64,000 nt of DNA. It comes from Brachionus plicatilis. Its lineage: Eukaryota; Rotifera; Eurotatoria; Ploima; Brachionidae. A model generated the notes under the pieces. That model worked only from the letters and a program-made list of their open reading frames with translations. It ran no database searches and was not told the DNA's origin. Position numbers and translations under genes: made by a program. Positions 46,311 to 56,758 of this stretch are shown here, piece by piece (positions within the stretch are counted from its first letter, which is position 1; each line of letters begins with the position of its first letter). Location: NCBI GenBank assembly GCA_010279815.1, contig QEOQ01000122.1, positions 1,284,315-1,348,314 on the forward strand. The letters run 5' to 3'.

Positions 46311-48227
46311 TTTGTTCAAATTTGTAATTTTTGTTTAGCCTTTGTATAAAATCATTGAATATTTATTTGATCAAATCAACATTTTTTAATAAAATTAGTT
46401 TTCGAAATTCTGTTTTATTCGATTTGCTATTAAGAGAGTGTATAAAGCTATAAATTATTTTTCATTTTTTAAATTGTGTATTGATATTTAAATTAAATAA
46501 AATATATTTCAATACTCGTTTTTTTTTTAAATCATTTAGATTACATACAATTTTTTTTAAATAATCATTCTTTGAGTTGTTTTATTTATAGAATAATTTT
46601 TTTCCACGTAGTTAATAGGTTTATCAAACTCATTTTAAAATTTTTTTCCCTTAAGTGATTATCAAGGTTTCGGCTGGTTATTTTCAGAGCTGTGATGTTA
46701 CTCATTGTTGAGACCATCACAACAATGAGTAACATTTTTTGTTATTTGTAGCTTTTTGTTAGATAATTCAATTAATTTAGATTAAAAATTTATTTTCAAA
46801 ACAATTTTTTTAACAATTTGTTTTTCTCAAATTTTATTCATTACTCCGAAATTTTTAAGTCAATTGATTTAAGTCCCTAGATAATGCCAGATTTCACCTG
46901 ATTTTTTTTACTAATAATTAATTTCAATCCCAACTAAAACAAATGATTTTTTTAAAAAAAAAATAAAAATAGCAAAAGTCAAGTCTAATTTTTAATTTAT
47001 CTGAATACTGAGGAAATGAAAAATTGGTTGAAAGGAATGAAAAAAATTTCAATCAAACATAATAAATTAAAAAGACAAAATATTTTGTGATTAATGTGAA
47101 ATTATTAACTCTCAAAATTGTCAAAAAGAAGAATTCAATATGCTTTTATTTGAATGAAAAATTTGGAATAGGCCTGACTTCACCAATTTGAGTCAGTCTC
47201 AAAATTTAGCATGTTTTGTAGAAAGGAGAATTTTTATCTAGTTTTAAAAAGACAAAATAAAAAAAATTGAAACAGATATTTTAAATAAGTACTAAGTGAC
47301 TCGGATTAAAAAATATTCAAAAATGGATCGCTAATGGATCTGAGAATAATCAATTAGAATTTTGTTAATCAGAATGCATTAGATTCAATATTTTCATTTC
47401 CTTTAACACAAACGTCCTATTCTACTCAAATACCTTCTTATCAAAATAATTCTAAAAATAGAAATTCGTTTAAAATATATTTTGGAATTTTTATAAAATT
47501 TAAAATTTTGTTCGCTTTTAACAATTTATTTATTGATTTATAATTAAGGACTATTAAAATCGATACCTCAAATAAAAAATTCTCCAATTATTGAGATTTT
47601 ACATGAAATATTTTAAATCCAATATTTTAAACTTGTTCACACTTTTTATTAGAAAATGAAAACTAATTTAAAACAAAGTACCTACATTTTATCATGAAAC
47701 TTTTTAATTGATGTAAAAATTTTAAAATACAATAAAAAATTCTTTTTAATGTTTTAGTTGCTACCTTACCAATTACAGATTAGAGGTCAATTATAGTCTT
47801 AACATAATTGCTGATACCAGAAGATACGACCTCAGAAGCAAGAACCCAATCTGAGAAGATGAAAAAAACTGTCTTCTAAGATATATATAACTTTTTTACT
47901 AATAGAGTTGTGAATGTGTGAAACAAATGATAAATGAAAATTGTCTTTACAGTTCAAGGCAAAGATTGATGGGTGGTTGGCAGAGCGTTTGAAACGACTG
48001 CTATAGCTTATTAAAGCTTCGCTTGGAGAATATTTAAGTTGCAGTTAATTTTACTTTTATTACTCTTATTTTTCTCAATCTATATTATACTAAACCTGTC
48101 ATTACTTATTTTTATTTTTTTTTAATTTATTTCATTTTTATATAATGTGAAGAAAACAGATAAATAATAAATATTTATAATATATTTTTTCAAATTGAAA
48201 TTTCAGATCAAATTTTAAAACATTATT
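46311..48227. other. AT-rich non-coding DNA
   Basis: No gene seen. Contains a 16 bp-stem hairpin at 46695-46735. Confidence 0.5.
46695..46735. repeat. Perfect hairpin, 16 bp stem, 9 nt loop
   Basis: ATGTTACTCATTGTTG (46695-46710) pairs exactly with 46720-46735 across AGACCATCA. The stem is short for a microRNA precursor. It may be the centre of a decayed palindromic element. Confidence 0.6.
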
Positions 48228-48586
48228 AATCTAATGATTTCGATAATTTTTAAAAATAAATACCAAGCATTACTTGAAATGTTATGTCTAATAATGGTTC
48301 ATTATCAAATTAACATCAAAATAATTAATCAAAAATTTATTTAACAAAAACAATCAATAATTTAAATAATTCAGGTTAAGTTAATTCAGAATTTCAAATT
48401 TATAACTTTATATTCATTCTTCATTTAAACGAAAAAAATTTAATTATTTCACTTAAATAAATTGCTTTAAAAGTTATTGCTAAGAATAAATTGAAAAATT
48501 TAAATCAATTAAAGTTCAGTAAAAAGCGATATTTTTTAATTTTAAATATTAAAATATACTTGACATAACATGTCGAGTAATTGCTA
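48228..48586. repeat. Inverted dispersed repeat copy 2 (ACTTGACAT ends)
   Basis: The reverse-orientation partner of 28703-29088, sharing the ends and the central AATAATTTAAATAATTCAGG. Confidence 0.7.
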
Positions 48587-49005
48587 AGGAAAAACGTTGT
48601 GATTTCACTTTTATTAAAAAAATATTACATCTTTTTATATTGATCTCAAGGTTCAATTTTTCCTTTAAATTTCTAGATCAGTTAGTATTTAAAAAATTAG
48701 TGCATTGTATATTGTCATTTTAGTCAATTTAAGTTTTCATTTAAAAAATAAGAGAATTTTTTTATTTTTATATATTTTTATTATAAAATGTAGGTACTTT
48801 GTCTTAAATTGTTCTTCATTTGTTAATAAAATGTTCGAATAATTTTAAATTAGTGTATTTCTTTTTAAATTTAGTCTTAATTATTTTTTCATGTAAAATT
48901 TTGATAAATGGGCAACTTGAAGTTCAGGATCATTATCAAGTGATCAAGTTAATTGATAAAAATCTTAAAGAAAATAATAAATTTAGCTTTTTTAAATTTT
49001 TTTAG

Positions 49006-49331
49006 ATAAAACATTAGTTTTAAATGATCGAAATGCTCCAGCAGCCCTTGCTAAGGGTCTAATCAACAACAATCAACTAGAAAAAAAATACCCTCTTAAA
49101 AACATTGGACAGCTTCAAATTCCAAGAATCAGTGATCTAAATAACTATGGAACGAACACATTTGAGTTCTATTTTAGCAAATTCATAAACAGCTTCTGTA
49201 TAGAAGATATCAAATTAGAATTTAATTTTTTTAAAAAAAGAATAAAAAACAACATCAACCTGATCTTTGACAAATTTGTAGAGTTGTTTCCCAAATTTGA
49301 TCTGAGTTATTACTGCTTCTACTACAAATGA
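49006..49331 (+). CDS. Unrecognised exon-like ORF
   Basis: After a strong acceptor (TTTTTTTAG ending at 49005) an open frame of about 108 codons runs to TGA at 49329-49331. It has mixed, protein-like composition (for example NDRNAPAALAKGLINNNQ, PRISDLNNYGTNTFEFYF, DKFVELFPKFDLSYYCFYY) that differs from the Lys/Asn/Phe noise of nearby frames. I recognise no family. It could be the last exon of a gene or a relic. The upstream exon was not identified; a stop closes the same frame within the acceptor. Confidence 0.35.
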
Positions 49332-49827
49332 ATGCAAAACCTTGGACCAATAAGATAATGGTTTCGTTCTTTATGTCGAACTCATCAGCAAGGCAACATA
49401 TTTATTTAATTTTTAACTAAGCTCGCTTTCTCATCTTATAATTAAATTGAATTACAAACTTTCTATTTTTACTTTATACTATTTCTACTTTTGTTGTATT
49501 TTTAGTTTGTGTTTATTTTTAAATTGAGTCTTAAAATAACTCATAATTAAATTAACTGTTTTATTTTTGGCATATTATTACAAGCGAAAAAGAAACATTA
49601 TAAACTAATTATTTTAAACTTTATTATCAATAAACGGATGATGGCCGTTGACAAGTCAGCTGGCCACATCGTAGAATAAAAAAAAAATGTCTATTATTTT
49701 AATTTAGGAAAAAAACGAATCTTTATTTTTTAATTGATCTTCAAATTGATTCTTCTAAATCTTTATTTGAAAACTTTAAAGACAAATTTAAAATCCATAT
49801 TAAGGTATCCAAATTTTGGCTTTAAAT
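49332..49827. other. Non-coding DNA
   Basis: AT-rich, no gene or element recognised. Confidence 0.5.
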
Positions 49828-50369
49828 GGCATCTTGAAGTTGCTGATCAATTCAAAATATCATTTCAATTCAAAAATTTTATCCTAAGATATAAAACTTA
49901 ATCTTTGATTTAACTTAAATAATTGTAATGTAACATGCTTTACATGCAATGTAGATTTAGAAAATAAAAAAAAATTGAAAAATATTTTCTCAATCCATTG
50001 ATAATCGATTTTTATATTTAAATGTATTAAATAATTTTTTGTAAAGTTTAGAGATTTTTTATTTCAAAAGTATTTGTATCTAGCATTCATAATTAAATTT
50101 AAAAAAGAAATTCAAATAAAAAATTCTAAACAAGAAATAAAATCAAAATAAAACTTTACAAAAAATCAGTTAACTAAATTGAAAATCGATTTTATCAATG
50201 TATTGAGGAAATGTTTTTTCAATTTTTTTTTATTTTCTAAATCTACATTGCATGTAAAGCATGTTACATTACAATTATTTAAGTTAAATCAATGATTTAT
50301 TTTAATATCTAAAGATAAACTTTTTGAATTGAAATGATATTTTGAATTGATCATCAACTTCAAGATGCC
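49828..50369. mobile_element. hAT-type foldback MITE, GGCATCTTGAAG ends
   Basis: The ends are GGCATCTTGAAGTTG and CAACTTCAAGATGCC. Long arms (about 150-180 bp) share CAATTCAAAATATCATTTCA and a TACATGCAATGTAGATTTAG block. An exact 8 bp duplication CTTTAAAT flanks it (49820-49827 and 50370-50377), the size left by hAT transposases. A shorter relative lies at 54767-55103 and a partial one at 25648-25912. There is no coding capacity. Confidence 0.88.
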
Positions 50370-50756
50370 CTTTAAATGGTATTTTGATATAAATTAAAAT
50401 ACAGCGAAACCTTTTAGATCTTTTGTAAAACCATGAATTTTATAAAAAAGTCTCTTGAGATAATTTAAAAAACCAGATAATAAATAAATATTTTAGAGCC
50501 ACGACTTAAAACACTATTTAGTCCTCTGCAAAATTAGATTGTGCTAAATTTTTTAAATAAATTGTATAACCAAAATAATTTTTTTTTGTAGGAATAAGTA
50601 TAGCTGCACTAGAGGTGATATTTTGTTTAGGGTGCTGCTCAAGTTAAAACAAAAAAAAAACACTTATTTGAATGCCTTTAAATTTTTAATTCCTGTTAAC
50701 TTCAAAATAAAAGAAAACTCTGAAATTTTTTAAATTTTGCAATACTAATTATTTAA
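50370..50756. other. Non-coding DNA
   Basis: AT-rich with no recognised feature. Confidence 0.5.
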
Positions 50757-51729
50757 TAAAATTTTATTATTTAAACATTTAAAGTTAATTTTTGATATTT
50801 TGTCTAATTTGACCAAATTTACAATGCTATGCTACCATTGATACTAAGAACGTCTTGGTTTCAATATAAGTCTGCCATTCTAAAAATATAAATATAGAAA
50901 ATTTTTAAAAGATGTTCACATAAACTATACATCATCACAACACATGTTATAATCATTCAAAACTGTTCGGCATCTAGCAGTTATTCTTTACTCTCAACAT
51001 TATTAATAAAATAATGAATGGATTTTTAAAGCTTACACTGAAGAGGAAACAATTTTTTTGTGAATTCCGAAAAAAAACAAGATAATTAATGTTGAAAAGC
51101 TAATCGTAAAAAGCAAATGATCAAGTAGTGATTCATAAATGGGCAACTAGATTGATAAATTTATAAATATTTGAAAACATATTTGGAATAGGAAAATACT
51201 TTAGCTGTATGAGGGTCGGAGAGCCATGACCATGCACCAAAAATTGACAAGATAATCAAAAATACCAGCAGAACTATTTTAAATATTTAGTTGAATTGAT
51301 TACTATATTTAATGACTGATTACTTCTATATCGCCACATCGATGGTTGAAGATGAGCTACAACTTCAGTAAGTCTTTTCTCGAACAATCTTAAATCTTAA
51401 TTTTTCTAATCATTTTCTTTTATTTACAGGGCATATAATTTTTACCTTCAGCCGATGTATTGTCCATTTTGGCTATTATTAAATTCTCAATGGGAATTGA
51501 AAAATTTTTCAAATTATCATATAATAATACTTGTCAATTTTTTATTCAAAAATTTTAATATGACACAAAAGTAGTCTTGAAAAAAAAAATTTGAGTTACA
51601 TTTTTTTTTAAATTGTTAACTTAAAACTAGCATTTAAAAATTTCTGTTTTAAACTCAAATTTGGAATTTTACTCAAAGAAAGCATTCTTTGTATATAAAA
51701 ATTATCGAAAAAGACGAAGATTTATAATA

Positions 51730-51780
51730 TTTTTTTGAATCATATTTTACATTTGTTATGTAAAATATGATTCAAAAAAA
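51730..51780. repeat. Perfect hairpin, 23 bp stem, 5 nt loop
   Basis: TTTGAATCATATTTTACAT pairs exactly with its complement around TTGTT, inside the segment that interrupts the left arm of the composite foldback. It is a candidate centre of a small palindromic element. Confidence 0.7.
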
Positions 51781-52151
51781 ATTTTTGTATTTTAGATTTA
51801 TACAATGAGAATTTAGGCCCTGAGAATATTAAAAGGTGAAGATCCTTTTTGAACTTTTTGTACTCTATCAGATTTTTAATTATTTTTGCCTTGTTTCTTT
51901 TTATGCTATTTGTACTTTTTAGTTAAATTAATTATTAAATTAAAAATTAAATATGGTTCAGGGTCCTAGTTTAGACATTCCGAGATACTATTGATTAAAA
52001 TTACAATCAATAATTAAACTTATTAATTTATTAAGATGCTTATTTTACAGTACCATGTTCCTTTTTGTCTTTTCTGTACTTTTTGATAATTAAAATAAAG
52101 ATTTTAATAAATTAATAAGTTTAATTATTAATTGTAATTTTAACTATAAAC

Positions 52152-52421
52152 CAGAGTTGTTTAAAAGTCTCAAAAAAAAGTCCAAGTCCTGACCTGAAAT
52201 TTGCTAGATCAGGCTTCATATCAAAATTTATGTACTCTTTGGTTGTCTAATGCTAGATTTGGATGCCATTGAAAGATTTGCTATATATCAGAATTTTCTT
52301 GCAATTTTAACATAAAAGTCTTCATAATTCTTCTTCAGTATTCAAAATTTTAGAACCTGGACTTTAAAAAAAATTCCGGACTTGGACTTGACTTGAGACT
52401 TGTGACTTTTAAACAAATCTG
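52152..52421. mobile_element. hAT-like MITE, copy B
   Basis: The ends are CAGAGTTGTTTAAAAGTC and GACTTTTAAACAAATCTG. A perfect 8 bp duplication CTATAAAC flanks it (52144-52151 and 52422-52429). It interrupts the right inner arm of the composite foldback, so it is the younger insertion. Confidence 0.9.
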
Positions 52422-52852
52422 CTATAAACTAGGACTCAGTCCCGGACCCATTTTTATTTTAATGATTAAAATAACTAAAAAGTACAAATAGCATAAAAAG
52501 AACAATCTTTTATGTGAACATCTTTTAAAAATTTTCTATATTTATTTTTTTAGAATGGCAGACTTATATTGAAACCAAGACGTTCTTAGTATCAATGGTA
52601 GCATAGCATTGTAAATTTGGTCAAATTAGACAAAATATCAAAAATTAACTTTAAATGTTTAAATAATAAAATTTTATTGAATATCTTTGATGATTATTAC
52701 AAATGAATCTTAAAAAAAACATTAGATACTAAATAAGAATGTTATAAATTCCTAACTATTAAGTAAAACATATGTTATTTCCCACATCATTTACAATAAA
52801 ATGGGTTCTCTAGTAGTTTTTAAGCTAATATAAGATCTTTCTTTTATATTAA

Positions 52853-53459
52853 CACTAGAAGGACCAACGAGTCAAAATGACTCTTTTACGATTTTTGTCC
52901 GCTAAAATAAAAGTCAATTTTTGTTATTTGAGCACAATATTTTTTTTTCAGCATAAAAATAAGAATAACTTTCTAAATTAACTAAAATTAAATTCAAAAA
53001 AATTTGTCTTTGTGCCAAATCAAGTATATACTACTAGAAGCACCAACGAGTCAAATGACTCTTTTTTTCGGTGTTTGGCCGCTATAATCCAAGTAAATTT
53101 TTTTTTTGAGCATTATTTTTTTTCAGCATTAGAAATAAGAATAACTTTCTAAATTCAAATTAAAAAAAATTTGTTCAAATTCGTTTATGTGGTAATTATA
53201 AAGCGACAAATAAAAAAGCAGGGTGTGGAAATTGTACAGAAGAAATAGAGAGTATTTGTAAAAAGTGTGATTGACCATGGATATTTTATAGGGCTTAAGA
53301 AAAGACTAAAATTTATTAATTTACTATTTTTATTCAATTAATTTAATAATTTAAATAAATTTGAACATAAAATATATGATTTATTCCTTAATTTTCATAA
53401 CGAGTCAAAATGACTCGTTTTGGTGCTTCTAGTAGTTTGAAATTTTGGTGCTTCTAGTG
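52853..53459 (+). mobile_element. piggyBac-like remnant with TTAA flanks, copy 2
   Basis: The ends are CACTAGAAG(G/C)ACCAA and its complement, with TTAA at 52849-52852 and 53460-53463. The plus strand near 53184-53272 encodes CGNYKATNKKAGCGNC, then TEEIESICKKCD and a stop. This is the same Cys-rich transposase end as copy 1 but in the opposite orientation. The first ~150 bp are repeated (52853-52990 and 53034-53160), each copy carrying GAGTCAAA.TGACTC, so the left end is a partial tandem duplication. No catalytic core is left. Confidence 0.85.
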
Positions 53460-53463
53460 TTAA

Positions 53464-54766
53464 ATAATAGTTGTAAAAAATTGCATATTATTGATTTCTT
53501 ACATAAACCTTGGCAAGACTTAAAACCAAGATAAACTCCGATAAAGTTTTTCCGACAGAGTGCAATAATATATTTTTGGATCAGATGAATTGAAAGCGTC
53601 TTTTTTATTTGAGTATTTTTTTGATTAAAAAAAAAATTAATTTAAAAAAGTTTAAAAATTGAATCCATCTTTTCTCAAATGATAATAAGATTTAAAAAAT
53701 GTAAAAAAGCCGAGCTTATTAATAGTTTACAAAATACAAATAAAGTTCATGAACTTTGAAATAAAATCAGCAAGGGCCTAATAAATTATTATTTTTATTA
53801 TTTATTAAATTGAATTAACCTCCAAATAAATTTTCACGAACAAAAATAATAACATAAATGTAAATTTTGATCTACATATTGGATCGTTGATTGATTAGTC
53901 TAATGGCGAAAGCGTTCAGAAAATTAGACCACAAAAATGCAACTAGATACACTTTCTTATGTATCTGATCACCCTCCTCATATTTTAATATGCTTAAAAA
54001 TTTTAAATTATGAAAGTTCAAAAGCATGATATTGCTAGTGATCTTTAAATGTATGTTGTTTTTTTTCAATATCTTGCCCATAATTCGAATTGTTGATGAG
54101 AATTCAATCGCTGATAAACTTGCACTACCCCTGATCCTTGTGTTCAAATCGGATACTGACCTTTGGCTTAGATTTCAATTACAGCTTCGGTAAGTTAAAA
54201 TTTTGTTCTATTTTTGTTTGAAAAAAGGCACTTCTTGCAAAAAATGTGACCAGATATTTCATAGCAACTCAATGAACATTATTGATCACCAAAAACTCTG
54301 AATGGAACTCGAGAGGAAGAGGTTAGAAAAAATAAATTTTTTTGCTGTTTGAACCGAAGAATTGAGGGATTTTTGAGAAGTTAAAAAATATATTTCAAAG
54401 CAACATAGACAAATATCAAAAAAAATTATTTATATTTAAATCTGTCTTGAATTTAAGAGCTCCTTCAGATAAAAGTAAAGGACAATAGAAAGAAAGACAA
54501 AAATGAGGATAAAATAGAAGGCTAGAATAATCTAAAAAAGGGATAAAAAATAAAAACAAAATTAAATTCAGAGAGTGAATTTGCTATTGTTCGGTAGATG
54601 GGGTATCGAATTTTAGCTTGATGATTGATCTTAATGCCGAGTTTTAGATAATTAGTAATTTTTATATGCTTTATTCTGCTTTTGAGTTAACGCAGCCAAA
54701 TTGAGTTCATGATCGAATGTAAATTTCGAATCAAAATTTAAAGTTTTAGATCTAAAAAAATTTTTA
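53464..54766. other. Non-coding DNA
   Basis: AT-rich. A 91-codon minus-strand frame at 53872-54147 was considered but shows no family resemblance. Confidence 0.45.
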
Positions 54767-55103
54767 GGCATCTTAAAGTTGATGATCAATTCAAAATATC
54801 ATTTCAATTCAAAAAGTTTATCTTTGGATAAAAAAAATAAATCTTTGATTTAATTTAAATAATTTTAGTGTAACATGATTATGTAGATTTAGAAAATATA
54901 AAAAAATTTGATTTTCTCAATCCATTGATAAGATCGGTTTTTAGTAAATTTAACTGATTTTTTGAAAAATATTTTTTAATTTTATTTTATTTTAAACTTA
55001 ATATTTTAAATTAATTAATATTTTAAAATTAATTAATATTTAATATTTTAAACTTTTTGAATTGAAATGATATTTTGGATTGATCATCAACTTCAAGATG
55101 GCC
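54767..55103. mobile_element. Short copy of the CATCTTGAAG foldback MITE
   Basis: Starts GGCATCTTAAAGTTGATGATC and ends GATCATCAACTTCAAGATGGCC. Its arms match those of 49828-50369, but the interior is shorter. No clear target duplication remains. Confidence 0.75.
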
Positions 55104-55597
55104 TGTATAAAATAAAATTTTATTTTTATCAAAAAATTATATTCATTTATAACTAAAGTAAAATTAAAAATTAATAAATATTTTCAAATTTTGAAATACA
55201 AAATTTAACTTTGTTTCGCTTGAATTTATTTTAATTAATATTACAATATCATTTAAAGCGTTTGTTTGAGTCATATATTTTTACTGTGTGGATTTGTGCG
55301 AAATGAAGATTTTTTTTTGTCTTTAAAGTTTTCAAATAAAGATTTTAGAAGAATCAATTGGAAGATCAAAAAGTAAAAAATTGATTATTTTTAATTAAAA
55401 ATAATAAACATTTAATGTTTAACATTAAAAATAAATAAAAATATGAAATCTAATTAACTTTTTTATGATCATATGATCAACGAACTTTAACTTGCCACTA
55501 ACACGTGGAAAGGAACAGTCAATATTTGATCCTATTAATGTTTAATTTAACATATTTTAAGAGAGAGTTAGAACTCAATTTTTAGTCGAGTCTAAAG
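55104..55597. other. Non-coding DNA
   Basis: AT-rich, nothing recognised. Confidence 0.5.
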
Positions 55598-55859
55598 TAG
55601 AGTTGTTTAAAAGTCCCAAAAAAATTCCAAGTCCGGAATTTTTTTTTTTAAATTTGCTAGATCAGGCTTCATATCAAAAAATTTATATACTCTTGGGTTG
55701 TCTAATGCAATAGATTTGCCATATATCAGAATTTTGTTGCAATTTTAGCATAAATTTCTTCTTCATTATTCAAAATTTTAAAGCCTGGACTTGGACTTTT
55801 GAAAAAAAAAAATCTGGACTTGGACTTGACTTGAAACTTGTGACTTTTAAACAACTCTG
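55598..55859. mobile_element. hAT-like MITE, copy C
   Basis: The ends are TAGAGTTGTTTAAAAGTC and GACTTTTAAACAACTCTG. A perfect 8 bp duplication GTCTAAAG flanks it (55590-55597 and 55860-55867). It is closely related to copies A and B over the whole interior. Confidence 0.92.
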
Positions 55860-56718
55860 GTCTAAAGTCACACCTTTCTTTTATACCGTCATTTGTCTAA
55901 AATAAAAATTTGATTCCATATGTTTTTTATCCTGTTACCTTTTGCCAAAAAGTCAAAACTTTTCGAGGATTTGGTCGACTTTAAGAAAGTCATGTAACAA
56001 TATGTTTCCACTGAGATTTTTGCTTTCCACTCTACCATGGCTCTATTTATTTAACATAGTGTTCCATTTTTTTCCAAATATTATAAAACTAATAAATAAG
56101 TCTCTTTTTTTTGAATAATTTTATCTGATCACATTTTTTGGCATTACCCAAAATAAGACAAAAAATAAGTCAACATACCATCAAGTGCCTAAAACGCGCA
56201 ATTGGAACATTTTTTATTAGAAATGTAAATTACAAATTTTTCGAGTATATCACACTATTAGCAGTATACAACAAGAGGGTGTAATTGACGAGCAATTGCC
56301 ATGTTTGATAGATTGTTAGCAACAGATATTTGACTAGCAACAACTGCCTTAATCTAAAATTTAGATAATTTTACTCGCTACAGAACTAACTTTCCATTTA
56401 CAATAATAAACAAAAGAAAAAAGAAAAAAGACACCATTGAGCCTAGACAAAAAAAATGAATGCAAATTGATCATTCAACCGATTGAATGTAGCTATTTGG
56501 CAAAGCAGCAAATTGCATACAAAAAATCGGTCGATGTTTTTTTTTTCTCTCTTTTTTTTGTTTCAAATTTTTTTCCATCATCATTTTCTTAATCCAAAAG
56601 TTAATTTATTTATTTTTCTAATTTTTAATAAAAAAAAAATTCCTCTAGCCCCAAACATTTATGATTAAATTTATGTTTTTTTTTTTAAATTTTTTTTTCA
56701 AAGCTACTTTTGAACACA
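55860..56718. other. Upstream region of the ELAV-like gene
   Basis: AT-rich, with T- and A-runs and an AGAAAAAAGAAAAAAG stretch near 56415. No promoter motif could be chosen with confidence. Confidence 0.45.
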
Positions 56719-56755
56719 GAGAGAGATAGAGAGAGAGAGAGAGAAAGAGAGAGAA
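56719..56755. repeat. (GA)n tract just before the ELAV start codon
   Basis: A nearly pure GA repeat ends 3 nt before the ATG at 56759, so it is probably part of the 5' UTR. Purine tracts of this kind can affect promoter or translation activity, but nothing here shows that they do. Confidence 0.85.
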
Positions 56756-56758
56756 AAG

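Larger units (their letters stand above)
50757..52679. mobile_element. Large composite foldback element
   Basis: Outer arms of about 175 bp (50757-50934 and 52508-52679) are nearly identical in reverse orientation; both contain TTGGTTTCAATATAAG and GCTATGCTACCATTGATAC. The inner arms (51892-52060 and 52131-52505) pair with each other and carry TATGCTATTTGTACTTTTTA. On the right the outer and inner arms are contiguous, except for a hAT MITE inserted at 52152. On the left they are split by about 950 bp (50935-51891), so the left arm was itself interrupted. No transposase was recognised inside. Confidence 0.75.

Noticed and set aside
53872..54147. 91-codon minus-strand ORF
   Set aside because: Composition fits random AT-rich DNA and no motif is recognisable.
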